The position numbers were made by a program, and so were the translations under genes. From the NCBI RefSeq assembly GCF_029360645.1, contig NZ_JARDUA010000006.1, forward strand, positions 124,001-188,000: 64,000 bases of DNA, written 5' to 3'. The DNA is from Pontibacter litorisediminis (GTDB lineage: Bacteria > Bacteroidota > Bacteroidia > Cytophagales > Hymenobacteraceae). The notes beneath the pieces were generated by a model, which saw only the letters and a program-made list of their open reading frames with translations, did not search any database and was not told the DNA's origin. Every line of letters begins with the position of its first letter. Within the stretch, counting starts at the first letter, position 1. Below, in pieces: positions 21,021 to 29,398 of the stretch.

Positions 21021-22379
21021 TTAAAAGTATAGCTTAAACACGGTGCCCACCCCCTCCTTAGAGGTTACTTGTATGCTGCCTTTGTGCAGCAGCATGATGT
21101 GCTTGGCCAGGCTTAGCCCGATGCCCGAACCATCCTTGTGCGAGGTAAAGAAAGGAATGAAGATGCTTTCCAGCAGCTCTTCCGGGATGCCCACGCCATT
21201 GTCCTGCACCTCAATCACAGTCTTGCCGTTTTCCTGCTGGGCAGTAAGTATCACCTGCGGGTCAGGTCGCCCCAGCACCGCACGCTTGGCATTTAATATC
21301 AGGTTGATGAGGACCTGCTCCAGCAGGTTCACGTCGCCCTGTAAGGTGAGGGTAGACGGCGTGACGTGGCAATCCAGCTGTACCCCCTGCTCCTCCAGTT
21401 GCGGGCGCATCAGGCCGTTTATACTTTTAAAGAGCTCCTGCACATATACCGTGGTCAGCATCAGCTCCTGCGACTTGTTCAGGTTGCGGTAGAAGTGGGC
21501 AAAGCGCAGCAGCCCCTCACTTCTTTTCTTGATGATCGAGATACCCTCTTCCGTATCCTGCAGCAGCTCCGGGTCTAACCTGGCCTCCGGCTCCTGCTCA
21601 TACTTCTCGCGCTCCAGGTGCAGGTGGCGGCCCAGCGTGTCGGCCAGCGAGGCGATAGGGGCCACGGAGTTCATGATCTCGTGCGTCATCACGCGCAGCA
21701 GCTTTTGCCAGGCCTCGGTTTCGGTGGCATCCACGGTGGCGCTTACGTTCTTCAGGGCTACCAGCAGCAGGTGGCGGTGCTGCAGGGTAAAGGCCGTGGC
21801 CGAGAGCAGCAGCTGTACCTGGCCCTCCTGCAGCTTTAGCTTCAGCAGCTTGTTTTCGCCGGGTTTTATACTTTGCAGCGCCTCGTGCAGCAGCGGGAAG
21901 CGCGGCTCCAGGCCGTTTATGCTTTTCAGGTAAGGCAGGTGCAGTATACTTTTAAAGGCCTCGTTCACCCATTCTACTTCCCCGGTCTCCTCATCCACGG
22001 CCATAATGCCCGTATCGATCATCTGCAGGATCGTTTGCATGTACTGGAACTGCGCCTCCTTCTCGATGTGCAGCTGCTTGTACGTGTCGTTGATGAGGTT
22101 AAAGGCCGTGTGCAGCTGCCGCAGTGAGCTGTTGGTGGTGCGCTCGTTAAATCGCTGGGAGAAATCGCGCTGCTTCACGGCTTGTAAAAATTTAGCCAAC
22201 TCGTTGTTGCTGCGCGTCACGTACTTGGCCAGCTCCCACACCTGTGCCAGCATCACCAGTATACCCGAGCCTATCTGCAGCCAGGAAAACTGGGTCAGGT
22301 AATGCACCGTCAGGTACATCACGGCCAGCAAAAGCACCAGCCGGACCAGCAGCCCAAGCTCTAGGCGGTTAAATGTCAT
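21021..22379 (-). CDS. NtrY-like sensor histidine kinase
   Basis: A 452-aa membrane sensor. Two membrane helices lie in the first 50 residues with almost no periplasmic loop, then a HAMP-like stretch, a PAS domain (TGIMAVDEETGEVEWVNEAF), the phosphorylation site block VMTHEIMNSVAPI, the N box NLILNAKRAV, and G/F boxes DNGVGIPEE and FTSHKDGSGIGLSLAKHI. The near absence of an outside domain suggests sensing in the membrane or cytoplasm. The gene overlaps the upstream response regulator gene by 11 bases, so the two form one operon and phosphorelay. The divergent FtsX-type permease gene is a likely target. Confidence 0.92.
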   Translation of the reverse strand: MTFNRLELGLLVRLVLLLAVMYLTVHYLTQFSWLQIGSGILVMLAQVWELAKYVTRSNNELAKFLQAVKQRDFSQRFNERTTNSSLRQLHTAFNLINDTYKQLHIEKEAQFQYMQTILQMIDTGIMAVDEETGEVEWVNEAFKSILHLPYLKSINGLEPRFPLLHEALQSIKPGENKLLKLKLQEGQVQLLLSATAFTLQHRHLLLVALKNVSATVDATETEAWQKLLRVMTHEIMNSVAPIASLADTLGRHLHLEREKYEQEPEARLDPELLQDTEEGISIIKKRSEGLLRFAHFYRNLNKSQELMLTTVYVQELFKSINGLMRPQLEEQGVQLDCHVTPSTLTLQGDVNLLEQVLINLILNAKRAVLGRPDPQVILTAQQENGKTVIEVQDNGVGIPEELLESIFIPFFTSHKDGSGIGLSLAKHIMLLHKGSIQVTSKEGVGTVFKLYF

Positions 22380-23742
22380 GCTTGTTCAGTCGGCGGTAAA
22401 GGGCGGTGCGGGTAAGGCCCAGTTCTTTGGCGGTGCGGGAGATGTTGCCTTTGTTCTTCTCCAGTACGCGGATAATCGTTTCGCGCTCGATCTCGCTCAG
22501 GGGTACAGGCGTTTCCGGGATAAAAGCTGCGGCAGGGGCGGCAGGAGCCATCTCCATGGGCGAGAAGCTGAAATCCTGTGGCTGCAGTATGTTGTTCTCC
22601 GCCAGTATAATGGCCCGCTCCACGGCATGCTGCAGCTCGCGCACGTTGCCCGGCCAGCTGTGCCTGCTTAGCTTTTGCAGTGTTTCAGGGGCAAAGTCCG
22701 GTATTGGTTTATGGTTTTTCTGGGCGTAGATAGCGGCAAAATGGCGCGCCAGCAGCTCCACGTCGCCGTGGCGCTGGCGCAGCGGCGGCAGTGTGATCTC
22801 GACAGTGTTGATGCGGTAGATCAGGTCCTTGCGGAACTGGTTACGGGCAGCCAGCTCGTAAATGGGCTCGTTGGTGGCCGAGATCAGGCGGATGTCTACG
22901 GGTATGGGCGTGTTGGAGCCGAGCGGCGTTACCTGCCGGTTCTGCAGCACTGTGAGCAGCTTGGCCTGCATGCCCGGCGAGATGTTGCCGATCTCATCCA
23001 GGAACAGCGTGCCGCCGTTAGCCGCCTCAAAGCGGCCGGGGCGGTCTTCCCGGGCGTCGGTAAAGGCACCTTTCTTGTAGCCGAACAACTCACTCTCGAA
23101 TAAACTGTCGGTCAGGGCGCCCATGTCTACGCTCACGAATGGCTTGCCGGCCCGGAATGACTTCTCGTGCAGCGCCCGCGCCACCAGCTCCTTGCCCGTG
23201 CCGTTCTCGCCAAGTATGAGCACGTTGGCCTCGGTAGGCGCGATCTTCTCTATCTTGTACAGTACCTCCTTAATGGCCTCCGACTGCCCCAGAATACTGG
23301 TGCTGGTGTTTTTGGGAGCAGCGGTAGCGGCAGTGCCTTTTGCTTTCTGTTGCCGCTTCTCCAGCGTCTGGTGCAGCGTTTCCAGCAGCTTATCGTTGTG
23401 CCAGGGCTTCACAATAAAATCGGCCGCCCCCTCTTTCAAAGACCTCACCGCCAGCTCCACATCTCCGTAGGCCGTGATAAGTATAACCGAGGCCTCTTTG
23501 TCCCTGTCCAGGATCTGCCGGAGCCAGAAAAGGCCTTCGTTGCCGGTGTTCAGGGCGCTTTTAAAGTTCATGTCCAGAAAGATCACGTCGAACTTCTGCC
23601 GCTCCAGCAAGCCGGGCAGCAGGTCGGGGTTCTTCTCGGTCACAACTTCTTTTACCTCAGTTTTGAGCAGCATCTTCAGGGCGAACAGCACGTCCGTCTC
23701 ATCGTCTACCACCAGCACGCGGGCATTTTTTACAGAGGCCAT
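22369..23742 (-). CDS. Sigma-54-dependent response regulator, NtrC family
   Basis: A 457-aa activator: receiver domain with acidic pocket VVDDETDV and phospho-acceptor Asp in FLDMNF; AAA+ domain with Walker A GENGTGKE and Walker B GGTLFLDEIGN; Fis-type helix-turn-helix at the end (NISRTAKELGLTRTALYRRL). The sigma-54 contact loop reads GAFTDA instead of the usual GAFTGA; this variant is frequent in Bacteroidota, by recollection rather than a check. It is cotranscribed with the sensor gene and faces three tandem palindromes at 23829-23900, its probable binding sites. Confidence 0.93.
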   Translation of the reverse strand: MASVKNARVLVVDDETDVLFALKMLLKTEVKEVVTEKNPDLLPGLLERQKFDVIFLDMNFKSALNTGNEGLFWLRQILDRDKEASVILITAYGDVELAVRSLKEGAADFIVKPWHNDKLLETLHQTLEKRQQKAKGTAATAAPKNTSTSILGQSEAIKEVLYKIEKIAPTEANVLILGENGTGKELVARALHEKSFRAGKPFVSVDMGALTDSLFESELFGYKKGAFTDAREDRPGRFEAANGGTLFLDEIGNISPGMQAKLLTVLQNRQVTPLGSNTPIPVDIRLISATNEPIYELAARNQFRKDLIYRINTVEITLPPLRQRHGDVELLARHFAAIYAQKNHKPIPDFAPETLQKLSRHSWPGNVRELQHAVERAIILAENNILQPQDFSFSPMEMAPAAPAAAFIPETPVPLSEIERETIIRVLEKNKGNISRTAKELGLTRTALYRRLNKHDI

Positions 23743-23828
23743 AGGTACTACAGTTCAGGTTGAAGAACCGAATATACCAATTCTGTCTGATAAAAATAAA
23801 AACGGCTAGCCAGGGGTGCTTTGCTTCA

Positions 23829-23900
23829 GTGTACGCTGTGTTCATACCTGTAGCGGAAGCGCACAGGTGTACCGGGTGCGGGTGTATCGAAAGCGTACAC
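23829..23900. promoter_or_regulatory. Three tandem N9-spaced palindromes, likely activator sites
   Basis: Three 19-bp imperfect palindromes with the same 5-9-5 layout: GTGTA-N9-CATAC (23829-23847), directly abutted by CTGTA-N9-CACAG (23848-23866), then GTGTA-N9-TACAC (23882-23900, perfect arms). They lie in the divergent region between the NtrC-like regulator gene and the permease gene, about 150 bp before the permease start, as expected for enhancer sites. I could not find a clean -24/-12 promoter downstream on the plus strand. Confidence 0.55.
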
Positions 23901-24049
23901 TCATACTTGTTGATTAGTGATTAATGTGCTTATAATCAGGGTTTTTAGTTTTTGGCATCTAAATTTCTTGTAGGCATGTAGCACAGCAGAAAAATTGTTG
24001 ACAAAAAATTTCGCAGGTATACTTTTCCACCGCTTCAACGCCTAAAACT

Positions 24050-26416
24050 ATGATCAAGAACTATCTTAAAATGGCCTACCGCAACCTGATGCGCCACAAG
24101 GTCTTCTCGTTCATCAACATCTCCGGCCTGGCGCTGGGCATGACCTGCAGTATCCTTATACTGCTGTGGGTGCGGGACGAACTAAGCGTCAACCGCTTCC
24201 ACCAGGACATTGATAACCTGTACCGGGTGATGGAAGTGCAGAGCTATCCGGGCGCTGATGATTTAACCGTTGATGCTACGCCGGGGCCGCTGGCCGAAGC
24301 GCTGGAGCGCGAGATGCCGGAAGTGATCCATGCCGTTCGCTCTACTACCTGGGATTGGAAACAGCTCTTTGCCTACGATGACAAAGTGCTGAAGGTAAAC
24401 GGAAGGTACACAGACCCAGAGTTTTTCGAGGTGTTCACGTTTCCGCTGCTACAGGGTGATGCTAAAAATGTGCTGGCGCAGCCAAACTCGGTCGTGATCT
24501 CGGAAACGGTGGCTAACCAGTTTTTCAATTCTCCGGATGAGGCCATGGGTAAGCTTCTAAAGGTCAACAATAGTAAGAGCTACAAAATAACCGGGGTGAT
24601 GCAGGATGTGCCTAAAAACTCCACAATGCAGTTCGACTATGTGATGCCGGTGAATGACTGGATTAACAGCCCCGGCAGTGAATGGCTAAAGGAGTGGGGG
24701 AACAACGCCCTTCGCACCTTCCTGCAGTTGCAGCCAGGCACCGACATCGCTGCCTTCAATGAGAAGATCAAGCCATTGATAAAGAAATACCACCAAGGCT
24801 CAAATACCGAGTTATTTGTGCAGCCAGTCGGCGAGATGTATTTGTATGGCGATTTTACGGGAAGCGAAGCCAAGGGCGGAAACGTAGAGAATGTACGCCT
24901 CTTCACGGTTGTTGCTGTGTTTATTCTGGTCATAGCCTGCATTAACTTTATGAACTTGGCCACCGCCCGCTCGGCCAAACGTGCCAAAGAGGTGGGGGTG
25001 CGCAAGGCTATCGGGGCTAATAAGTCAGCTTTAATCCGTCAGTTTATGGTGGAGTCGGTGCTGGTGGCTTTTCTGGCGCTTTTTGTATCGGTTAACCTCA
25101 CCGGCATCCTGCTGCCAAACTTCAATGACCTGACCGGCAAGTTCATCGAGCTCGACCTTTCCGACCCTTCGCTGCTCCTGATGCTGTTGGGCGTGGCTTT
25201 ACTCACTGGTGTTGTTTCTGGTAGCTACCCAGCCTTTTTCCTTTCCTCTTTCGATCCGGCGGTAGTGCTCAAAGGCACGGCTAAGCTAAGCAAGAGCGTG
25301 TCGGTTTTCCGGAAGGGGCTGGTAGTGTTTCAGTTTATACTTTCTGCGTTGCTGATTATCAGCACCCTGGTTGTGTACCTGCAGCTGCACTTTATCCGCA
25401 CCAAAAACATTGGCATTAACAGAGAAAATGTGGTGCTGCTGCCATTGGAGGGAGAGCTCCGAGACCGGTATGATGTGATGAAGGAGGAGATGCTGAAGGT
25501 GCCGGGTATCACAGGTGTCACGGCTGCCAACCAGAACCCGCTGATGGTCGGTAACTCTACCGGAGACATTGGCTGGGAGGGGAAGGACCCTAATGCCGAC
25601 ATTCTGTTTAGCATCCTGAAAGTGGACTACGATTTTCTGGAAACCATGAAGGTGCAGATGAAATACGGCAGAAGCTTCTCGAAAGAGTATGGCGCGGAAG
25701 AAACGAAAGTGATTATAAACGAGGAGGCGGCCCGGTTAATGCAGATGAAGGAGCCTGTAGGGCAGTGGCTTGGCCGCGGTGATGACCGTGCTACGATTAT
25801 CGGCGTGGTGAAAGACTTTAAGACAACCTCGATGCACGAGACAATGAAGCCCCTGGTGATGATGCTGGACATGAATGATGCAAACACCGTGTTCGTTCGC
25901 GTTACTTCCGGGCAAACGGCAGAGGTATTGTCTGCCATGGAAAGCATTGTGAAGAAGCATAACCCGGCATTTCCGTTCGAATACCACTTCCTGGACGAGG
26001 ACTTTGAGCGGATGTACAAAACAGAAGCCATCATGGGCCAACTGACCAAATACTTTGCCGGCATCGCTATCTTCATTTCCTGCCTGGGCTTGTTTGGGCT
26101 GGCCCTGTTTACGGCTGAGCAGCGCACCAAGGAGATTGGCGTGCGTAAGGTGCTGGGCGCCTCGGTAGCAAGCATCGTGTACCTGCTCTCAAAGGATTTC
26201 CTGAAGCTGGTGCTGATCGCCAACCTGATCGCGCTGCCGCTGGGCTGGTACCTGATGAACGGTTGGCTCAACGACTATGCCGACCGTACCGAGCTGAGTT
26301 GGTGGGTCTTCGCAATGGCCCTTGTCTCCACCATCATCATTGCCATCATGACCTTGAGCTTCCATGCCATTAAAACGGCAGTGGCCAACCCGGTAAACTC
26401 CCTGCGCTCTGAATAA
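24050..26416 (+). CDS. ABC transporter permease, duplicated FtsX/MacB type
   Basis: A 788-aa membrane protein. It opens with the family block MIKNYLKMAYRNLMRHKVFSFINISGLALGM. The layout is TM, a MacB-type periplasmic domain, three TMs with an FtsX core (RAKEVGVRKAIGANKSALIRQF), a second TM plus periplasmic domain, and a second FtsX core (RTKEIGVRKVLGASVASIVYLLSKDF). Both coupling-helix motifs are intact. No ATPase gene is adjacent, which is usual for this Bacteroidota group; the partner is encoded elsewhere. Such permeases probably handle lipoprotein or drug-like efflux by mechanotransmission. A paralogue lies at 39016-41343. Confidence 0.9.
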   Translation: MIKNYLKMAYRNLMRHKVFSFINISGLALGMTCSILILLWVRDELSVNRFHQDIDNLYRVMEVQSYPGADDLTVDATPGPLAEALEREMPEVIHAVRSTTWDWKQLFAYDDKVLKVNGRYTDPEFFEVFTFPLLQGDAKNVLAQPNSVVISETVANQFFNSPDEAMGKLLKVNNSKSYKITGVMQDVPKNSTMQFDYVMPVNDWINSPGSEWLKEWGNNALRTFLQLQPGTDIAAFNEKIKPLIKKYHQGSNTELFVQPVGEMYLYGDFTGSEAKGGNVENVRLFTVVAVFILVIACINFMNLATARSAKRAKEVGVRKAIGANKSALIRQFMVESVLVAFLALFVSVNLTGILLPNFNDLTGKFIELDLSDPSLLLMLLGVALLTGVVSGSYPAFFLSSFDPAVVLKGTAKLSKSVSVFRKGLVVFQFILSALLIISTLVVYLQLHFIRTKNIGINRENVVLLPLEGELRDRYDVMKEEMLKVPGITGVTAANQNPLMVGNSTGDIGWEGKDPNADILFSILKVDYDFLETMKVQMKYGRSFSKEYGAEETKVIINEEAARLMQMKEPVGQWLGRGDDRATIIGVVKDFKTTSMHETMKPLVMMLDMNDANTVFVRVTSGQTAEVLSAMESIVKKHNPAFPFEYHFLDEDFERMYKTEAIMGQLTKYFAGIAIFISCLGLFGLALFTAEQRTKEIGVRKVLGASVASIVYLLSKDFLKLVLIANLIALPLGWYLMNGWLNDYADRTELSWWVFAMALVSTIIIAIMTLSFHAIKTAVANPVNSLRSE

Positions 26417-26467
26417 GTGCACATACTCAGAATCACATTATCCAAACCATTACTACAAAATAAAACC

Positions 26468-27601
26468 ATGAAAAAAACAGTCACATTGATGCTCCTGCTG
26501 CTGGTGCTGCTCGCGCCGGCCTTTGCCCAAAACGTCTACAAAGGCCTCCCTGTCATAAAGGCGACCGCCAGCGTGGCCGATTACAGGATCGGCAAGGAAC
26601 TGGTAAAAGGAAACTGGAACATTTCGCCCCAGCTGTCGCCGGATGTGCTAAAGGTGCCGGTGCACAAGGCCAAGGAAAACGTTACCTTCTACACCAACAC
26701 CGACTCCATTAGCTTCAAAGTGCAGGCAGGCAAATCGTACCGCTTCTACGTAAACCTGAACGACACGGCGTATGCCCTGACAGAGCTACAGGGCTATGGC
26801 TTTGAGGCGGTTCAGTTTAACAAGACCCAGCAGGTGCCAGCTTATACTTTGATGTATGAGCAAAACCCCAATAACCCTTACCTGCAGGAGCTGCGCACCA
26901 AGTATAACCTGGATGCCATTGTGGCAGGTGCCGCCAACGACACCGAAAAAGCGCTGCGCATGGTAAACTGGGTGCACCAGCAGTGGCAGCACAACGGCAT
27001 GAACGAGCCCAGCAGCCCGGATGCGCTGACGATACTGGCCGAGGTGAAAGACGGCAAACAGTTCCGCTGCGTGGAGTACGGCATTGTGACCACCGCCTGC
27101 CTGAATGCCATTGGCCTGCCCGCCCGCACCATGGGCCTGAAGATGAAAGAAGTGGAGACGATAGAGTTTGGAGGCGGGCACGTGCTGCTGGAAGTATACC
27201 TGCCAGACCTGAAAAAGTGGGCAATGCTGGACGGCCAGTTCGACGTGATGCCGGTCCTGAACAATGTGCCCCTGAACGCAGTGGAGTTTCAGCAGGCTAT
27301 TGCTAACAACTATAATAAGCTGGAGATCAGGAGCCTGTCCGGAGCCAGCAAGGCACAGTACGTGAACTGGGTGTACCCTTACCTGTACTACTTCGATGTG
27401 AGGTTTGACAACCGCGAGGGCGTGGCTTTTGAAAGAGAGACCGTGGACGGAAAAGCCTCGCTGATGCTTGTGCCGGTAGGGGCTAAAATACCGGAAGTAT
27501 TCCAGCGCAAGCATAAAATGGACCGCTACAAGTATACCAATTCGCTCACGGACCTGTACCAGGCACCGGCACTGCCTGCCGCCACTACGGCGTCGCGGTA
27601 A
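26468..27601 (+). CDS. Exported transglutaminase-like cysteine protein
   Basis: A 377-aa exported protein. A signal peptide ends at AFAQ (residue 21). Residues 24-112 form the module shared with the protein at 17091-17624. A transglutaminase-like core follows with a full triad: Cys201 (FRCVEYG), His238 (GGGHVLLEVYL) and Asp255 (MLDGQFD). Family members are proteases or peptide amidases as often as cross-linkers. ATG 26468 was chosen because it opens the signal peptide and sits in the same AAAACCATGAAAAAA context as the porin gene at 43096. It is 51 bp after the permease gene and may be co-transcribed with it. Confidence 0.87.
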   Translation: MKKTVTLMLLLLVLLAPAFAQNVYKGLPVIKATASVADYRIGKELVKGNWNISPQLSPDVLKVPVHKAKENVTFYTNTDSISFKVQAGKSYRFYVNLNDTAYALTELQGYGFEAVQFNKTQQVPAYTLMYEQNPNNPYLQELRTKYNLDAIVAGAANDTEKALRMVNWVHQQWQHNGMNEPSSPDALTILAEVKDGKQFRCVEYGIVTTACLNAIGLPARTMGLKMKEVETIEFGGGHVLLEVYLPDLKKWAMLDGQFDVMPVLNNVPLNAVEFQQAIANNYNKLEIRSLSGASKAQYVNWVYPYLYYFDVRFDNREGVAFERETVDGKASLMLVPVGAKIPEVFQRKHKMDRYKYTNSLTDLYQAPALPAATTASR

Positions 27602-27622
27602 GTATAACAGATAAACCTGAAA

Positions 27623-27672
27623 CTTTTTGGCTGTTGCCTTGCGTTAATAAACCGTTGGCAACAGCCAAAAAG
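27623..27672. other. 16-bp hairpin upstream of tmRNA
   Basis: CTTTTTGGCTGTTGCC (27623-27638) pairs perfectly with GGCAACAGCCAAAAAG (27657-27672). The T run opens and the A run closes the stem, the wrong order for an intrinsic terminator on either strand. It lies between the transglutaminase stop and a TATGTTTG -7-like element at 27687-27694. Confidence 0.5.
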
Positions 27673-27744
27673 CCATAAATATTGCTTATGTTTGTGGCAT
27701 ACTTCTTGAAGTATAAAACACCAAGACATCGTTCTTTAACTTAT

Positions 27745-28113
27745 GGGGATGACCGGAATTGACAGCTTGAGCAAATTGCGTGTAAGCATGTCGGGTGATG
27801 AACGTACCACCTGTTAAAAATCCGTTCGAACAATAACTGGCGAATATAACTACGCCATGGCTGCTTAATCTAGGTATTAAGCACTAGCCATAGTCTCGTG
27901 CAGGCTTCGTGAATCTGCTTGCACATCAGAGGCTTCGATCCGATTTACTAGTCTGTGTAAAGGTGCGGTGCACAGGCGAAATAAAGCATCTAAGGAGTGC
28001 GCATAAGTTTGGTTTATACTTGCAAGCTCCCGACAATCCGAATAAACCTAAGCATGTAGAAGGCACGTCGGTTTCCTTGTCTGGACCAGGGTTCGAATCC
28101 CTGCATCTCCACA
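27745..28113 (+). ncRNA. ssrA: tmRNA
   Basis: Rescues stalled ribosomes together with SmpB. The tRNA-like ends pair: GGGGATG (27745-27751) with CATCTCC (28104-28110), followed by A; the T arm reads GGTTCGAATCC near 28089-28100. After the 5' half (GACCGGAATTGACAGC) comes the tag frame at 27839-27868, GGC GAA TAT AAC TAC GCC ATG GCT GCT TAA, encoding GEYNYAMAA and close to known Bacteroidota tags. CCA does not appear to be encoded. Pseudoknot-like pairs fill the middle. The exact first resume codon (GGC or the preceding ACT) is uncertain. Confidence 0.95.
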
Positions 28114-28123
28114 ATACCCCACA

Positions 28124-28158
28124 AAAAAGGGCTTTGGCAATGCGCTAAAGCCCTTTTT
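28124..28158 (+). terminator. Intrinsic terminator of ssrA
   Basis: AAAAAGGGCTTT pairs with AAAGCCCTTTTT over an 11-nt loop, just after the tmRNA 3' end, followed by a T-rich tail. Confidence 0.85.
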
Positions 28159-28279
28159 CTTTTTCCGGGTCAAACACTGGTCAAACCCTTCTTGAGGCAT
28201 GACTTCTGCCGCCGTAGCACCTGGGTTGCTCCCTGGCATTGTTAGGAGGGATCAAGCTTAAGCAGGTATCCGTTTTCCG

Positions 28280-29146
28280 CTATTTCAGCAGTTTATGGGC
28301 AGGCACAAGCTGATGTGTGGGGGAGCTTTCCACCGCCTCCTGCAGAAGCGCCACGTGTGCCACTCCATAGATCACTAAGATCCTGTCGTCGGGGCTTTCG
28401 GTGATGCGCTGGATGTTGCGGAAGATACGCAGGTTGCGGTTAAACCAGGTGGCGCTGTACCAGTCCACCCCGGTGTAGTCGTACGGCTTTTCCTCGTATT
28501 GGAAGACCTCCCGGAAGTAATTCTCATGCCGGCGACGGATGGCCTCAGGCTGGTTATACTTCTGAATCACCTTGTACAGGGAGCCGCTCTGGCTAAAAAG
28601 CTCTTTGTCTATCTCCGCGCGTTCCATGGTTTTGGCGCGCAGGTAGGTCCAGAACTTCTCCATACGCTCCTTCTTGTCCTCGCGCAGCTCAAACGTGGTG
28701 GCCCCGGGTTTCTGGTACGTGTCTATGTCGCCCATGGCGTTGATGCAGTACAAGCGTTGGTGCCCTAGCTCCTTCGCCAGTTTAAACCCGATCATATACA
28801 CTTCATCTGCTGGCAGTTCGTAGCGCCCCTCGAGGTAAGCCTGGTACAGCGAGTCCAGCTCTGCCTGTTTTTCGGGCATTACCTCAACGGCAATCTTGGT
28901 AGGCTTAAATTTGGCCAGCCGCCGGTTCAGCTTCACCAGGTCCTGCTGTGCTTCCGGGCGCATCACATCCAACTGGTCTTTTTTCTCGGTCACCACAATA
29001 TCCTTGTTACGGTAGGAGAAGTGGAAGGTGCCCAGCAGCAGCACCTTTGCACGATCATCCTGCTTGGCAGCTGCAGTACCCTGTGCCTGCGCCGGAGATA
29101 AGAAACTGCCCGAAAAGAGGGCCGCCGCGAGTAAAAACTTTTTCAT
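28280..29146 (-). CDS. DUF5694 exported protein (TraB/ChaN-like)
   Basis: A 288-aa exported protein with a signal peptide ending AQAQ (residue 22). The opening strand LLLGTFHFSYRNKD and the later IAVEVMPEKQAELD, with the closing VIYGVAHVALLQEAV, are the pattern of DUF5694 and of the wider TraB/ChaN/erythromycin-esterase-like fold, where His and Glu residues bind metal. Activity is not known for this group; a metal-dependent hydrolase is a fair guess. It is a single gene; the residues of the presumed site (His in GTFHF, Glu in VEVMP, His in GVAH) are all present. Confidence 0.8.
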   Translation of the reverse strand: MKKFLLAAALFSGSFLSPAQAQGTAAAKQDDRAKVLLLGTFHFSYRNKDIVVTEKKDQLDVMRPEAQQDLVKLNRRLAKFKPTKIAVEVMPEKQAELDSLYQAYLEGRYELPADEVYMIGFKLAKELGHQRLYCINAMGDIDTYQKPGATTFELREDKKERMEKFWTYLRAKTMERAEIDKELFSQSGSLYKVIQKYNQPEAIRRRHENYFREVFQYEEKPYDYTGVDWYSATWFNRNLRIFRNIQRITESPDDRILVIYGVAHVALLQEAVESSPTHQLVPAHKLLK

Positions 29147-29294
29147 AGAATAGATATAGGTTTGCTAATGCTTTGTAAGGCCTGCATGAGCGCATGTCAG
29201 TAGCCGTTAAATTTTCTAGCTGCTCCTGTCATAATGTACCTGCAGGAACAACAGCACAAAGATCTGGTGTGGCTGCACAGGAGAAAATAGACAA

Positions 29295-29361
29295 ACAGGT
29301 GCTTCTGTTGGACAAATGCGCAGCGTGTGTGCATGTGCACCTGTCCAACAGAAGCACCTGT
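29295..29361. repeat. 20-bp inverted repeat with 27-nt loop
   Basis: ACAGGTGCTTCTGTTGGACA (29295-29314) pairs perfectly with its complement at 29342-29361. It follows the MFS gene stop (29399, minus strand) and precedes the DUF5694 gene. It lacks a T run. One arm recurs with few changes at 42866-42888, so it may be a dispersed element rather than a terminator. Confidence 0.7.
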
Positions 29362-29398
29362 CAGGTTTAGGATAAAGTACAGGGGCGGGAGAGCTGCA

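Noticed and set aside
23953..23970. TTGGCATCTAAATTTCTTG as a sigma-54 promoter of the first permease
   Set aside because: GG and the following G are 14 nt apart instead of 10; sigma-54 spacing is strict.
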